A DNA stretch of 50,717 bases from Buttiauxella warmboldiae (GCF_003818135.1 NZ_RPOH01000087.1:1-50717), one strand, 5' to 3'. Positions 9,932-18,552 are shown, numbered from the stretch's first letter. Notes: generated by a model not told the origin, from the sequence alone. A program made the numbers and translations.

Positions 9932-11613
9932 AGTTCGTTACTCATCCATTGGCGTATCACCAGCGCAACCACGCGCGGATCTTTATCCGTCATTTCGCGA
10001 ATGCGTTGACTCATTACCTCTGCGCTAAGGCGCTGATTCGCTTTACGCTGTTGCTGCTGTTCGTCTTTGCTCAGGTGAACGGAGACGGCATCTTCCTCAG
10101 TCACTCGCTGGCGTTCGGCTTCAGCCTGAGCCTGTTGCATCACGACTTTGCGCTGAACCAGTGGGCGCACCAGTTTGCGCCACAGCAGCCAGGCGGCAAT
10201 CAGCACCACCAGCCAGCGACCCGCCGACATCAGCGTTTCGAAGAAGGCCTGCTGTTTCCAGAACGGCAGCTCAAGGCTGGTATCTTCCGTAGCGCTGAAC
10301 GGTGAATTCACCACGTTGAGCGTGTCGCCGCGCTTATCGGAGTAGCCCATCGCTTCACGTGTCAGATTCTCAATCTGCTTCATCTGTTCAGCCGTTAACG
10401 GCAGCGGCTTGCCATCGGTTAGCTGGCGATAGTTCACGACTACCGCAACAGAGAGGCGTTGCACTTCACCCACGTTCAGCCTGGTGTGCACGATGGTGCG
10501 GTCGACTTCGTAGTTAGTGGTTTCATCGCGCTGAGTATTGCTGGAGCCGGTTGGGGCCGATCCACCAAGCGAGGTCGTTTGATTTTGCTGCGGCGCATTT
10601 GCCGCATTGTTTTGCGGGGCAGTGGTAATTGGCGCGTTATTTGCCGGAGCCGGCTGGTTGGAAAGCGCCCCCGGCACACCGCCTGGGTTACGGCCATTGA
10701 CCTGTTCACTTTGGTTGAGCTGGCGCGAGCGCACAGCCGTCTGAGAAGGATCGCTGTTCGGGCGATACTGCTCTTCAGTCTGTTCTTTATTGGAGAAATC
10801 AATCTGTGCTGTGACCTGCGCGTGAACATTCCCGCTACCAACAATGGGCGCAAGAATGGTTTCAATGCGGCGCTGGAAACGACTTTCGACGTCCATCGCA
10901 TATTTAAGCTGCGCATCGTTCAGGTCACGGCCTGCGGTATTGGACTGCGTAAGCAGGTGCCCGCCCTGATCGACCAGCGTGACGTTGCCCGGCGGTAAAC
11001 CTGCTACCGCGCTTGAAACCATATGTACTACGGCGCTGATCTGCCCTTCATCTAATGCACGGCCGGGTTCCAGGCTTAGAGTGACGGAAGCGGAAGGGGA
11101 CTTTTGTTCGCGGACAAACAGCGAGGGTTTTGGCATTGCGAGATGTACACGCGCCGTTTTTACCGGGCCGAGCGTTTCGATAGTTCGCGCCAGCTCGCCT
11201 TCCAGCGCACGCTGGTAATTCACCTGCTCGCTAAACTGGCTGATACCAAACTTTTCCTGGTCCAGCAGCTCAAAGCCAACCGCGCCGCCTTTCGGCAACC
11301 CTTGCTGTGCCATGCGTAAACGCAGTTCATGGACTTTATCGGCCGGCACCAGAATCGCGCTGCCGTTATCCGAGAAGCGATATGGCACATTCATTTGGGT
11401 GAGCTGCGTGACGATAGCGCCGCCGTCCTGATCCGCCAGATTGCTGTAAAGCACTTTGTAATCAGGTGCTTTAGCCCATAGCACCAGCGCGACAATAATG
11501 GCGATCGCCGCAGCGCCTGCCACCGCCAGCGGAATTTTAGGATTTGCACGAATGCGGGTCAGCCACTCCTGGGTTTTGTTTGGTGACGTTTGTGTCTGGC
11601 TTGCCGCGGTCAT
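9928..11613 (-). CDS. fliF: Flagellar MS-ring protein FliF
   Basis: The 561-aa protein has an N-terminal transmembrane helix (about 27-47), ring-building motifs, a long Asn/Gln/Pro-rich periplasmic loop (about 300-370), a second transmembrane helix (about 450-475) and a C-terminal FliG-binding tail. FliF forms the MS ring that houses the export gate. It is the first gene of fliFGHIJK and diverges from fliE. Confidence 0.97.
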   Translation of the reverse strand: MTAASQTQTSPNKTQEWLTRIRANPKIPLAVAGAAAIAIIVALVLWAKAPDYKVLYSNLADQDGGAIVTQLTQMNVPYRFSDNGSAILVPADKVHELRLRMAQQGLPKGGAVGFELLDQEKFGISQFSEQVNYQRALEGELARTIETLGPVKTARVHLAMPKPSLFVREQKSPSASVTLSLEPGRALDEGQISAVVHMVSSAVAGLPPGNVTLVDQGGHLLTQSNTAGRDLNDAQLKYAMDVESRFQRRIETILAPIVGSGNVHAQVTAQIDFSNKEQTEEQYRPNSDPSQTAVRSRQLNQSEQVNGRNPGGVPGALSNQPAPANNAPITTAPQNNAANAPQQNQTTSLGGSAPTGSSNTQRDETTNYEVDRTIVHTRLNVGEVQRLSVAVVVNYRQLTDGKPLPLTAEQMKQIENLTREAMGYSDKRGDTLNVVNSPFSATEDTSLELPFWKQQAFFETLMSAGRWLVVLIAAWLLWRKLVRPLVQRKVVMQQAQAEAERQRVTEEDAVSVHLSKDEQQQQRKANQRLSAEVMSQRIREMTDKDPRVVALVIRQWMSNEL

Positions 11614-11735
11614 TGAGCACCTCGCGGCTGAGCGTTAACATCATTTTTACTATAAAGAGTGAACAAACCGGGCTCCCACAACAAAAGTTCCACACAGATG
11701 GCACCGTCATTATTTTCTTTATCTGTACTTTCGAT

Positions 11736-11761
11736 GGCTGAATTAGCTCTATTTATTGCCG
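11736..11761. promoter_or_regulatory. candidate FlhD4C2 binding site between fliF and fliE
   Basis: GGCTGAATTAGC (11736-11747) resembles the FlhDC half-site GGCRGAAATAGC (about 10 of 12). It is followed by an inverted, imperfect half-site ending TATTTATTGCC. The location between the divergent class 2 operons fliF and fliE is where FlhDC acts in E. coli and Salmonella. The match is by eye. Confidence 0.45.
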
Positions 11762-11831
11762 CTAATTACCGCCTTTGTCCTGGCGGCAGGGTGGTAACCT
11801 TGCCGGGTTAAAAAATCAGTGGAGTAGGGAA

Positions 11832-12143
11832 ATGGCGATTCAGGGCATCGAAGGTGTACTTCAGCAGCTGCAGGCAACCGCTCTGTCGGCGGGGAATTCG
11901 GTTCAGCATCACGAGCCAAAAGTGAGCTTTGCCGGTGAACTGCATGCGGCACTTGACCGCATCAGCACAACGCAAACGACGGCCCGTACCCAGGCGGAAA
12001 AATTTGCCCTCGGCACGCCCGGCGTTGCGCTCAATGATGTGATGGTCGATCTACAAAAATCGTCAGTTTCGCTACAGATGGGCATCCAGGTACGCAACAA
12101 GCTGGTTTCGGCGTATCAGGAAGTGATGAACATGCAGGTTTAG
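11832..12143 (+). CDS. fliE: Flagellar hook-basal body protein FliE
   Basis: The 103-aa product begins [17 protein letters not shown] and ends QEVMNMQV, matching FliE throughout. FliE joins the MS ring to the proximal rod. I chose the ATG at 11832 by homology, preceded by a GGGA-type ribosome site. It is monocistronic and divergent from fliF. Its last codons are copied at 18009-18028, across the accessory insertion that follows. Confidence 0.97.
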   Translation: MAIQGIEGVLQQLQATALSAGNSVQHHEPKVSFAGELHAALDRISTTQTTARTQAEKFALGTPGVALNDVMVDLQKSSVSLQMGIQVRNKLVSAYQEVMNMQV

Positions 12144-12145
12144 TG
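12126..12145 (+). repeat. Left copy of 20-bp direct repeat (fliE 3' end)
   Basis: The end of fliE (atgaacatgcaggtttagtg) recurs at 18009-18028 with a single T/G change. Flanking bases outside the 20 bp do not match. The pair brackets the IS remnants, mdtM pseudogene and fra-like cluster. Confidence 0.75.
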
Positions 12146-12332
12146 GTTTAAGCTATTTGATATATAAAGAAATTATCATCAAATAGCTTTTGCGTGGGGC
12201 ATAGATGGGACAAATGCCGATAACTTCTGGTTCAAAATGGCAATCTGGTCGCTATCAGCCATCCACGACTAAACAGTGCAACCGTCGTGTTCAGAAAGCT
12301 TCGCCGGATTTTAAGCTTTTTCAGCCACCACA
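12144..12332. other. Gap between fliE and the IS256 remnant
   Basis: No gene is recognisable. An 18-bp segment (12197-12214, gggcatagatgggacaaa) reappears at 17873-17890 with one mismatch, as a second, inner pair of direct repeats. A short hairpin (CTATTTGAT...ATCAAATAG, about 12153-12187) could terminate fliE. Confidence 0.4.
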
Positions 12333-12604
12333 CCGCCTGATATCCGCAAGGCAATCTACACGACAAATACAATCGAATCACTGAACAGCGTTATCCGTGC
12401 AGCCATCAATAATCGAAAGGTGTTCCCGACAGACAACTCGGTGCGAAAAATTATTTATCTGACGATTAAGGATGCTTCAAAAAATGAAATATGCCGATCC
12501 AGAACTGGTGGCTGGCGATGAGTCATTTTATTATCGAGTTTAGTGAGTGCCTGCGAGATCACCTTTAATTCGGTGGCAGTTATACAGAATTATTTACAGA
12601 GTCC
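12333..12604 (+). mobile_element. IS256-family transposase 3' remnant with right terminal repeat
   Basis: The reading frame from 12333 gives PPDIRKAIYTTNTIESLNSV...RKVFPTD...VRKIIYLTIK, the C-terminal signature of mutator/IS256 transposases. After a frameshift and an in-frame stop near 12480 it continues MPIQNWWLAMSHFIIEF and stops at 12568. The segment 12575-12604 (ggcagttatacagaattatt...) looks like the IS256-type terminal inverted repeat. The 5' two-thirds of the transposase is missing, so the element is dead. Confidence 0.85.
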
Positions 12605-12699
12605 TCTCGACCCCCTTTCAACAGCCCCGTCAGGAAGGAAACCACAATCAAGCTATCCACTACCGACAGGGTATGAAACGCCAGCCCTCTATCCGCTGG

Positions 12700-13057
12700 A
12701 AGTAAATCCAACTTTCCTCCTCATCTTCGCCGCACTGGTGCTTAGCAGCACAATATTCAGCGCGGCGGAAACCATACCTTTTGGCAAGTCTTTGGAAAAA
12801 ATAGTAAAGCACTACAGCATGGGAAAAATCAGCCCTATCTGATCCGACATCGCCCGGAGTAACCACTGTAATGCAATGCCATCCTCCATATACAGGCGTA
12901 CAGACGCCGGAGCCAGGCTAACGCCGGCGTTAAATTCCCGCACTACGTGAATGATCCCCGGCTGGATCATATCGGTGGTGAGATAGGCGACGAAATCATA
13001 GAAAATGAGCGCCATCGGGAAGAATAGCGAGCTGGCGTGCCGGGGCTAAAAAGAGGA
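12700..13057 (-). pseudogene. mdtM-like multidrug MFS transporter, internally deleted remnant
   Basis: Reading leftward from about 13057, the frame gives [20 protein letters not shown] and [20 protein letters not shown], then [13 protein letters not shown]. This matches the N-terminal 80 residues of MdtM/MdfA antiporters. It then jumps near 12810 to DLPKGMVSAALNIVLL, which belongs near the C-terminus of MdtM. About 250 residues in between are gone, and a stop precedes the first recognisable residues. Non-functional. Confidence 0.8.
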
Positions 13058-13182
13058 ATTCCATTGCATACTGTCTTTCTCCTTGCTAACTAACCCTCAG
13101 CTACAGTGTAGCCATAAGCAAATTGTTGTATATTGTAAACTATGCGCTATCGGTCTTAGGATAATACAAAAGGATACATAAA

Positions 13183-13899
13183 GTGAATCTGCCGGATACC
13201 TCCAGTGCCAAACCGCTGTATAAGCAGCTTGAAGAAGCTCTCAAAGAGGCGATTCTAAGGGGCGAGTATCAGCCGGGGCAGCAGATCCCCACCGAAAACG
13301 ATCTCAGCGCCAGCTGGCAGGTGAGCCGCGTGACGGTGCGTAAAGCGCTGGATGCGCTGACGCGAGAAAACTTCCTCACCCGGGTATCAGGTAAAGGGAC
13401 GTTTGTCTCCGGCGAGAAGTTCCAGCGCAGCATGACCGGCATCATGAGCTTCAGCGAGCTGTGCCGATCCCAGGGCCGCCGCCCCGGTTCGCGCACCATC
13501 AAGTCGGTGTTTGAAGCCTGCGACGAAGAGACCCGCGCCAAACTGAACATTCCTGAGGGAGAAAAGGCGGTGGTGATTGAGCGTATCCGCTATGCCGACG
13601 ACGTGCCGGTATCGCTGGAAACGGTCCGGTTCCCTCCGCAGTTTGCTACGCTGCTGAATGAAGATCTCAACAGTAATTCGCTGTACGACACCCTGCGTGA
13701 CAAGCATGGTCTGTGGTTTACCCACTCCAGCAAAACCATTGAACTGGTGTATGCCAGTTTTGAGGTGGCCCATTACCTTGGCGTCGCCAGCCGCTATCCG
13801 CTGATCTCGATTAAGAGCGAGATGATTGATAACAAAGGCGAAATGTCCTGCATTTCTCATCAGCTGATCGTCGGCGACAAATTGCGTTTTACCGTCTGA
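13183..13899 (+). CDS. fraR: GntR/HutC-family regulator, FraR-like
   Basis: The 238-aa product has an N-terminal winged helix (about residues 8-75: PLYKQLEEALKEAILRGEYQ...SRVTVRKALDALT) and a C-terminal UTRA effector domain (about 95-235). It is of the HutC subfamily, like FrlR and FraR. The GTG start at 13183 has an AAGGAT site upstream. It lies directly upstream of an Amadori-compound catabolic cluster on the same strand but has its own terminator, so it is transcribed separately. The inferred role is repression of fraBDA with a (phospho)glycated amino acid as ligand. Gene name is by context and family, not by alignment. Confidence 0.75.
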   Translation: MNLPDTSSAKPLYKQLEEALKEAILRGEYQPGQQIPTENDLSASWQVSRVTVRKALDALTRENFLTRVSGKGTFVSGEKFQRSMTGIMSFSELCRSQGRRPGSRTIKSVFEACDEETRAKLNIPEGEKAVVIERIRYADDVPVSLETVRFPPQFATLLNEDLNSNSLYDTLRDKHGLWFTHSSKTIELVYASFEVAHYLGVASRYPLISIKSEMIDNKGEMSCISHQLIVGDKLRFTV

Positions 13900-13940
13900 C
13901 CCCCATTTTTCATCGTTGATTGTTACGCCGTTACAGCGTA

Positions 13941-13974
13941 AATCGGGATCCGTATCGTGGATCCCGATTTTTTT
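13941..13974 (+). terminator. Rho-independent terminator after fraR
   Basis: An 11-bp perfect stem (AATCGGGATCC / GGATCCCGATT) with a 7-nt loop is followed by a T-run. It separates the regulator from the downstream operon. Confidence 0.9.
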
Positions 13975-13990
13975 GGCGGGCCACTCGTTG

Positions 13991-14037
13991 ATCTAAATGT
14001 ATGTAAATGTTATACATCCATAGCAATACATTTAGAT
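13991..14037. promoter_or_regulatory. Candidate operator/promoter of the fraBDA operon
   Basis: A perfect 12-bp inverted repeat (ATCTAAATGTAT at 13991-14002, ATACATTTAGAT at 14026-14037) is separated by 23 bp. An inner ATGTAT/ATACAT pair (13997-14002, 14012-14017) lies within it. AT-rich palindromes with GTAT/ATAC cores are typical GntR/HutC sites. It sits about 60 bp upstream of fraB and after the fraR terminator, so FraR is the obvious candidate binder. Confidence 0.6.
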
Positions 14038-14098
14038 ACATTGATTGGCGTGCGGCTGTCTCGCGGTTAACGTCAGAAACGACCCAAGGGGAAAAGTG

Positions 14099-15073
14099 AT
14101 GAGTATTAAAGCAATCATTAGCGGCATCGTTGAAAGAAAAGCGGAGAAGGGCGGGATCACTCATGTGTATTATGTCGCCTGCGGCGGCTCGTATGCGGCG
14201 TTTTACCCGGCGAAAGCCTTCCTGGAAAAAGAAGCCACTAAGGTCACAGTCGGGTTGTACAACAGCGGCGAATTTATCAATAACCCGCCAGTGGCGCTGG
14301 GTGATAACGCGGTAGTGGTGGTCGCGTCCCACAAAGGCAACACCCCGGAAACTATTAAAGCAGCAGAGCTGGCCCAGAGCCGCGGCGTGCCGGTTATCGG
14401 CCTGACCTGGGTGACCGACTCCCCGCTGGTGGCCCACTGCGACTTCGTAGAAACCTACAGCTTTGGCGACGGCAAAGACATCGCCGAAGAGAAAACCCTT
14501 AAGGGCCTGATCACCGCGGTAGAAATCCTCAACCAGACCGAAGGTTATGCCCATTACGAGGATTTCCAGGATGGCCTGAGCAAAATCAACCGCATCGTGT
14601 ACCGCGCGTGGGATCATTTGCAGAACCGTGCTCAGGCGTTCGCTCAGGAATACAAAGACGACAAAGTCATCTACACCATGGCGAGCGGCGCGGGTTACGG
14701 CGCGGCCTATTTGCAGAGCATCTGCATCTTTATGGAAATGCAGTGGATCCACTCCGCCTGCATCCACAGCGGCGAGTTCTTCCACGGCCCGTTCGAAATC
14801 ACCGATGCCAACACGCCGTTCTTCTTCCAGTTCTCTGAAGGCAGCACCCGCGCGGTGGACGAGCGCGCCCTGAACTTCCTGAAAAAATATGGTCGCCGTA
14901 TCGAAGTGGTGGATGCCAAAGAGCTGGGCCTTTCCACCATCAAGCCGACAGTGATCGATTACTTCAACCATTCGCTGTTCAACAACGTTTACCCGGTTTA
15001 TAACCGTGCGCTGGCCGAGATCCGTCAGCATCCGTTAACGACCCGTCGCTACATGTGGAAGGTCGAATATTAA
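14099..15073 (+). CDS. fraB: SIS-domain 6-phosphofructose-amino acid deglycase, FraB-like
   Basis: The 324-aa protein carries two SIS domains (about residues 20-150 and 175-310), with the sugar-phosphate binding GGSYAAF and SHKGNTPET loops. In Salmonella, FraB (325 aa) cleaves 6-phosphofructose-aspartate to glucose-6-phosphate and aspartate, with Glu214 and His230 as catalytic residues. Here Glu213 and His229 lie in the same spacing (FMEMQWIH...SGEFFHGP), a one-residue offset. FrlB, for fructoselysine, is the nearest alternative. The ATG at 14099 has AAGGGG upstream. It heads the fraBDA-like operon. Confidence 0.78.
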   Translation: MSIKAIISGIVERKAEKGGITHVYYVACGGSYAAFYPAKAFLEKEATKVTVGLYNSGEFINNPPVALGDNAVVVVASHKGNTPETIKAAELAQSRGVPVIGLTWVTDSPLVAHCDFVETYSFGDGKDIAEEKTLKGLITAVEILNQTEGYAHYEDFQDGLSKINRIVYRAWDHLQNRAQAFAQEYKDDKVIYTMASGAGYGAAYLQSICIFMEMQWIHSACIHSGEFFHGPFEITDANTPFFFQFSEGSTRAVDERALNFLKKYGRRIEVVDAKELGLSTIKPTVIDYFNHSLFNNVYPVYNRALAEIRQHPLTTRRYMWKVEY

Positions 15074-15136
15074 TCACGCCAGGATTTGACGCAGGGGCAG
15101 GGACGCTCGGTTTATCACTATCAACAAGGAATAATG

Positions 15137-15982
15137 ATGGACATTAAGGTGATTGGCATTGGTGATAATGTCGTTGATAAATATCTTCATTCCGGCGTGA
15201 TGTACCCCGGAGGCAATGCGCTCAACTTCGCGGTATACGCCCGGCTGGCGGGCTATGAAAGCGCGTTTCTCGGCGCTTTCGGCAACGATGCGGCCGCGCA
15301 GCATGTGCGGGATACTTTGCAGGAACTGAAAATCGATTGTCAGCGCTGTCGCCATTATATCGGGGAAAACGGCTATGCCTGTATCCGGCTGGTGGATGGC
15401 GACAGGGAATTTGTCACCAGTAATAAAAACGGCGTATTACGGGAACATCCGCTGCAATTATCCGATGACGACCTCGATTATATTTCCCAATTCGATGCGG
15501 CGCACTCCAGTATTAACGGATTTCTCGAATCTGAATTAGCAAAAATTAAACAACGCAATATCACCCTGTCGTTTGATTTTTCCGGACGTGGGACTGACGA
15601 CTATTTTAAACAGGTTTGCCCGTGGGTGGATTACGGATTTATTTCCTGTGGGGCGTTATCGGTCGAAGAGACCATTAATAAGATTTATAAATTTTACGAT
15701 TACGGCTGTAAACATGTTATTGCCACGAGCGGACATGAAAAGGTGTATTACTATGCCGGAAATAAACTCATCGAATGGCAACCGGTTTATATTCAACCCG
15801 TCGATACTCTCGGCGCAGGCGATGCTTTTTTAACCGGCTTTATGCTGTCCATTCTGGCATGCGGTAAACCTCAACCGGAACAAGACGATATTATTCGCGC
15901 CATGGCTGCAGGCGGGAAATCAGCCAGCCAGGTATTACATCATTATGGCGCGTTTGGCTTTGGTAAACCGTATTCCGGCTAA
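15137..15982 (+). CDS. fraD: PfkB-family fructose-amino acid kinase, FraD-like
   Basis: The 281-aa protein is a ribokinase/PfkB fold enzyme. An N-terminal substrate loop (MYPGGNALNFAVYARLAG) and the C-terminal signature DTLGAGDAFLTGF, with the catalytic Asp, are intact. It should phosphorylate the 6-hydroxyl of an imported Amadori compound to make the FraB substrate. Start at 15137 is chosen for the AAGGA site 6 nt upstream; an ATG one codon earlier is also possible. It is 63 nt after fraB. FrlD is the alternative assignment. The sequence becomes AT-richer in its middle, unlike fraB. Confidence 0.75.
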   Translation: MDIKVIGIGDNVVDKYLHSGVMYPGGNALNFAVYARLAGYESAFLGAFGNDAAAQHVRDTLQELKIDCQRCRHYIGENGYACIRLVDGDREFVTSNKNGVLREHPLQLSDDDLDYISQFDAAHSSINGFLESELAKIKQRNITLSFDFSGRGTDDYFKQVCPWVDYGFISCGALSVEETINKIYKFYDYGCKHVIATSGHEKVYYYAGNKLIEWQPVYIQPVDTLGAGDAFLTGFMLSILACGKPQPEQDDIIRAMAAGGKSASQVLHHYGAFGFGKPYSG

Positions 15983-16043
15983 TTGCCTCTCACCGATTAC
16001 ATAAAAACATAACTGGAATTCACTCCATTATCCGGGGGAAAGT

Positions 16044-17363
16044 ATGTTCTGGACAGAATTGTGTTTTATCCTTGTAGCCCTGATGTTTGGCGCCCGTATT
16101 GGCGGCGTATTTTTAGGAATGGTTGGCGGCCTTGGCGTTGGCGTGCTGGTATTTGGTTTTGGTCTGACGCCTTCGTCGCCGCCCATCGACGTTATTTTAA
16201 TTATTCTCTCGGTGGTATTAGCGGCATCGTCATTACAGGCGTCCGGCGGGTTGGATTTATTAGTCCGGCTGGCGGAAAAAATGCTGCGCAGCCATCCGCG
16301 CTATATCACACTGCTGGCCCCGTTTATCTGCTATACCTTCACCTTTATGTCCGGCACCGGGCACGTGGTGTATAGCCTGCTCCCGGTGATCTCCGAAGTG
16401 GCGCGGGATTCCGGTATTCGCCCGGAGCGTCCGCTGTCGATTTCCGTGATAGCGTCTCAGCAGGCGATCACCGCCAGCCCGATTTCGGCGGCTATGGCGG
16501 CGATGATCGGCCTGATGGCCCCGTTTGGCATCTCTATTTCCACCATCATGATGATTTGCATCCCGGCGACTCTGATTGGCGTGGCGACGGGGGCCATCGC
16601 CACCTTTAATAAAGGCAAAGAGCTGAAGGACGATCCGGAATACCAGCGTCGCCTGGTGGAAGGGCTTCTCAAGCCGATTGGCAAAGCGGAGCGCAGCGCC
16701 GAAATCGCGCCGCGAGCCAAACTCTCGGTGCTGCTGTTCCTGACCGGCGCGGTGGTGATTGTGCTGCTGGGGCTGGTGCCAGGCCTGCGTCCGCTGGTCG
16801 ACACCGCCAAAGGGCTGCAACCGCTCTCGATGTCGGCGGCGATCCAGATTGTAATGCTCTCTTTCGCCTGTCTGATTGTGCTGCTGTGCCGCCCGCCAGT
16901 GGATCAAATTCTCAGTGGCAGCGTGTTCCGCGCTGGTGCGCTGGCCATCGTCTGCGCCTTTGGCCTGGCGTGGATGAGCGAAACCTTTGTCAGCAGCCAT
17001 ATCGACCTGATCAAATCGGAAGTGCAGGTGCTGTTGCAGGAACATACCTGGCTTATCGCCATCATGATGTTCTTTGTCTCGGCGATGGTCAGCAGCCAGG
17101 CGGCGACCACGCTGATCCTGCTGCCGTTGGGGCTGGCGCTTGGATTACCGGCGTATGCGCTGATTGGCTCCTGGCCTGCGGTCAACGGCTACTTCTTTAT
17201 CCCGGTGGCCGGGCAGTGCCTCGCGGCGCTGGCCTTCGACGATACCGGCACCACCCGCATCGGCAAATATGTGCTTAACCACAGCTTTATGCGCCCCGGC
17301 CTGGTGAACGTAATTGTCTCAGTGGCGATGGGTCTAATGATTGGCAAGATGGTGTTAGGTTGA
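16044..17363 (+). CDS. fraA: Dcu-family transporter, FraA-like
   Basis: The 439-aa membrane protein has about 10-12 hydrophobic segments and aligns by eye with DcuA/DcuB, including GARIGGVFLGMVGGLGVGVL and QQAITASPISAAMAAMIGL. FraA of Salmonella belongs to this family and imports fructose-aspartate, whereas FrlA is an APC-type permease. The transporter type is therefore the main reason to call this cluster fra-like rather than frl-like. A GGGGGAAAG ribosome site precedes the ATG. It is the last gene of the operon; no fraE asparaginase follows. Confidence 0.75.
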   Translation: MFWTELCFILVALMFGARIGGVFLGMVGGLGVGVLVFGFGLTPSSPPIDVILIILSVVLAASSLQASGGLDLLVRLAEKMLRSHPRYITLLAPFICYTFTFMSGTGHVVYSLLPVISEVARDSGIRPERPLSISVIASQQAITASPISAAMAAMIGLMAPFGISISTIMMICIPATLIGVATGAIATFNKGKELKDDPEYQRRLVEGLLKPIGKAERSAEIAPRAKLSVLLFLTGAVVIVLLGLVPGLRPLVDTAKGLQPLSMSAAIQIVMLSFACLIVLLCRPPVDQILSGSVFRAGALAIVCAFGLAWMSETFVSSHIDLIKSEVQVLLQEHTWLIAIMMFFVSAMVSSQAATTLILLPLGLALGLPAYALIGSWPAVNGYFFIPVAGQCLAALAFDDTGTTRIGKYVLNHSFMRPGLVNVIVSVAMGLMIGKMVLG

Positions 17364-17588
17364 TTCTGTTCCCCGGCTCGCTCATTTCAGGGGCCGTTTT
17401 TATCGTCTTGTGCGCCAAAGTTATGCCAAAGTAAATTATCACTTACCAGAGGGGCATCATGGTGCGATACCCTAAGCCTGCAACAATTCTGGCGCAGCAG
17501 CGCACTGAACTGCTCCGGTTTTCCTGGAAGTATTTTGCCTGAGAGCTCAGGCTGCCATATCTCGGTCATTCAGTGACGCGTAATACGC
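17364..17588. other. Gap after fraA
   Basis: No gene is recognised in the 225 bp after the transporter. A weak CCCC...GGGG pairing followed by TTTTT (about 17372-17402) could serve as the operon terminator, but the stem is poor. Confidence 0.3.
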
Positions 17589-17801
17589 TTTTTCTACCTC
17601 AGCTCGCTGAAAGTGGAATGTATTCACGGATAACGCTTTGGCAGCCGGGAAATAATGTGGTCGACAGTGTTTAATTATATTGTGTGCGATCGCAATCGCT
17701 GGCGACGTTACAGTGCCTGTAGCGCTCTCTGCCTGGAACAGTTTGAAAACCAAAACCTCGCCCTCGCTTAGGTCTGTGCCCACAATATGTAGGTAAGATC
17801 A
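17589..17801 (+). mobile_element. IS3-family OrfB 3' remnant with terminal repeat
   Basis: The plus frame gives [23 protein letters not shown]...[17 protein letters not shown] and [16 protein letters not shown] at 17771. This is the C-terminal end of an rve-type IS3 transposase (SLKVExIHGxRF and NRxRRHSA motifs). One in-frame TAA lies inside. The end sequence gtctgtgcccacaatatgta + ggtaagatca (17772-17801) resembles the terminus of the OrfA remnant at 38706-38732. The front of the gene is absent. Confidence 0.8.
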
Positions 17802-18123
17802 GTTTCGTATGGTGAAGCTGTGCTGAACTACGCCAGGAACGGTGAGTTAGGTGATGTGTCAGCAACATGATAGGGCATGGATGGGACAAAAAATTAGCGT
17901 GAGCTTTCATAAACGACAACCTTAGTCCTGAAAGTTCGCACTAAGCATCTGTCTTAATGTGTGCTATTACGTGTTTTCCATGTTCTGCTAAATTAAAGCC
18001 TCATACGCATGAACATGCAGGTGTAGTGTGCCGCTGTTTACATAGATTAATGGCTTTATGCCGAAACACTGGCGAGCTAAGTGCTTTAATGCGAAAATTA
18101 TTTTTTCTCCGCGGTCGGGATAG
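17802..18123. other. Gap between IS3 remnant and yedD
   Basis: No ORF is supported. It contains the right copy of the 18-bp inner repeat (17873-17890) and the right 20-bp fliE-end repeat (18009-18028). The yedD promoter should lie in 18029-18123, the ancestral flank. Confidence 0.4.
18009..18028 (+). repeat. Right copy of 20-bp direct repeat (fliE 3' end)
   Basis: atgaacatgcaggtgtagtg is 19/20 identical to 12126-12145 and would encode MNMQV-stop, the exact C-terminus of FliE, although no fliE reading frame precedes it here. Confidence 0.75.
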
Positions 18124-18534
18124 ATGATGAAGAAGATTGCATTATTGACAGTGTTGCTGGCGTTGAGCGGCTGTGTGCAGGTTGATGATTACCGCGAAGT
18201 GGTGAAAACCCCAGCGCCTGCGGGACTCGCCGGTTACTGGCAGTCCGAAGGGCCGCAAAGTGAGATGGTAAGCCCAGAGGCGATAGCGACGCTGGTGGTT
18301 ACGCCCGCCGGGGATACGCTGGATTGCCGCCAGTGGCAGCGGGTAATTGCTCTGCCGGGTAAGCTTATGATGCGCTCCGAGGACTGGTATAACGTCACCC
18401 ACAGGCGCGAGGTTTACAGCCTTGAGCGTGAAGGCGAAACCCTGGAGTATGCAGGGATGACGATGAAACGCGTTGCCCGTCCGACGCAGGAATGTGCGGA
18501 TTTCCTGCAGAAAAACCCGCTGGAAACCCAATGA
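18124..18534 (+). CDS. yedD: YedD-like outer membrane/periplasmic lipoprotein
   Basis: The 136-aa product has a lipoprotein signal peptide with lipobox LSGC (Cys17) and matches E. coli YedD in size and position next to amyA. Function is unknown. The mature part contains conserved LAGYWQSEGPQSEMVSPEAI and DTLDCRQWQRVI. A second ATG one codon downstream is equally possible. It converges with amyA over a shared terminator. Confidence 0.9.
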   Translation: MMKKIALLTVLLALSGCVQVDDYREVVKTPAPAGLAGYWQSEGPQSEMVSPEAIATLVVTPAGDTLDCRQWQRVIALPGKLMMRSEDWYNVTHRREVYSLEREGETLEYAGMTMKRVARPTQECADFLQKNPLETQ

Positions 18535-18552
18535 CCCTAGCGGCGATTTCCC

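Noticed and set aside
12543..12842. 99-codon plus-strand frame after the IS256 remnant
   Set aside because: It crosses the IS256 transposase end, its terminal repeat and the mdtM pseudogene on the other strand; no coherent protein.
13931..15031. 366-codon open frame on the minus strand opposite fraB
   Set aside because: It lies fully antisense to a clear SIS-domain gene, has shadow-type composition and no ribosome site or recognisable domain.
16260..17045. 261-codon minus-strand frame opposite fraA
   Set aside because: His/Arg/Gln-rich translation, antisense to a membrane protein gene; a shadow ORF.
17547..17783. Minus-strand 78-codon frame between fraA and yedD
   Set aside because: It is the shadow of the IS3 OrfB remnant, which reads with transposase motifs on the plus strand.
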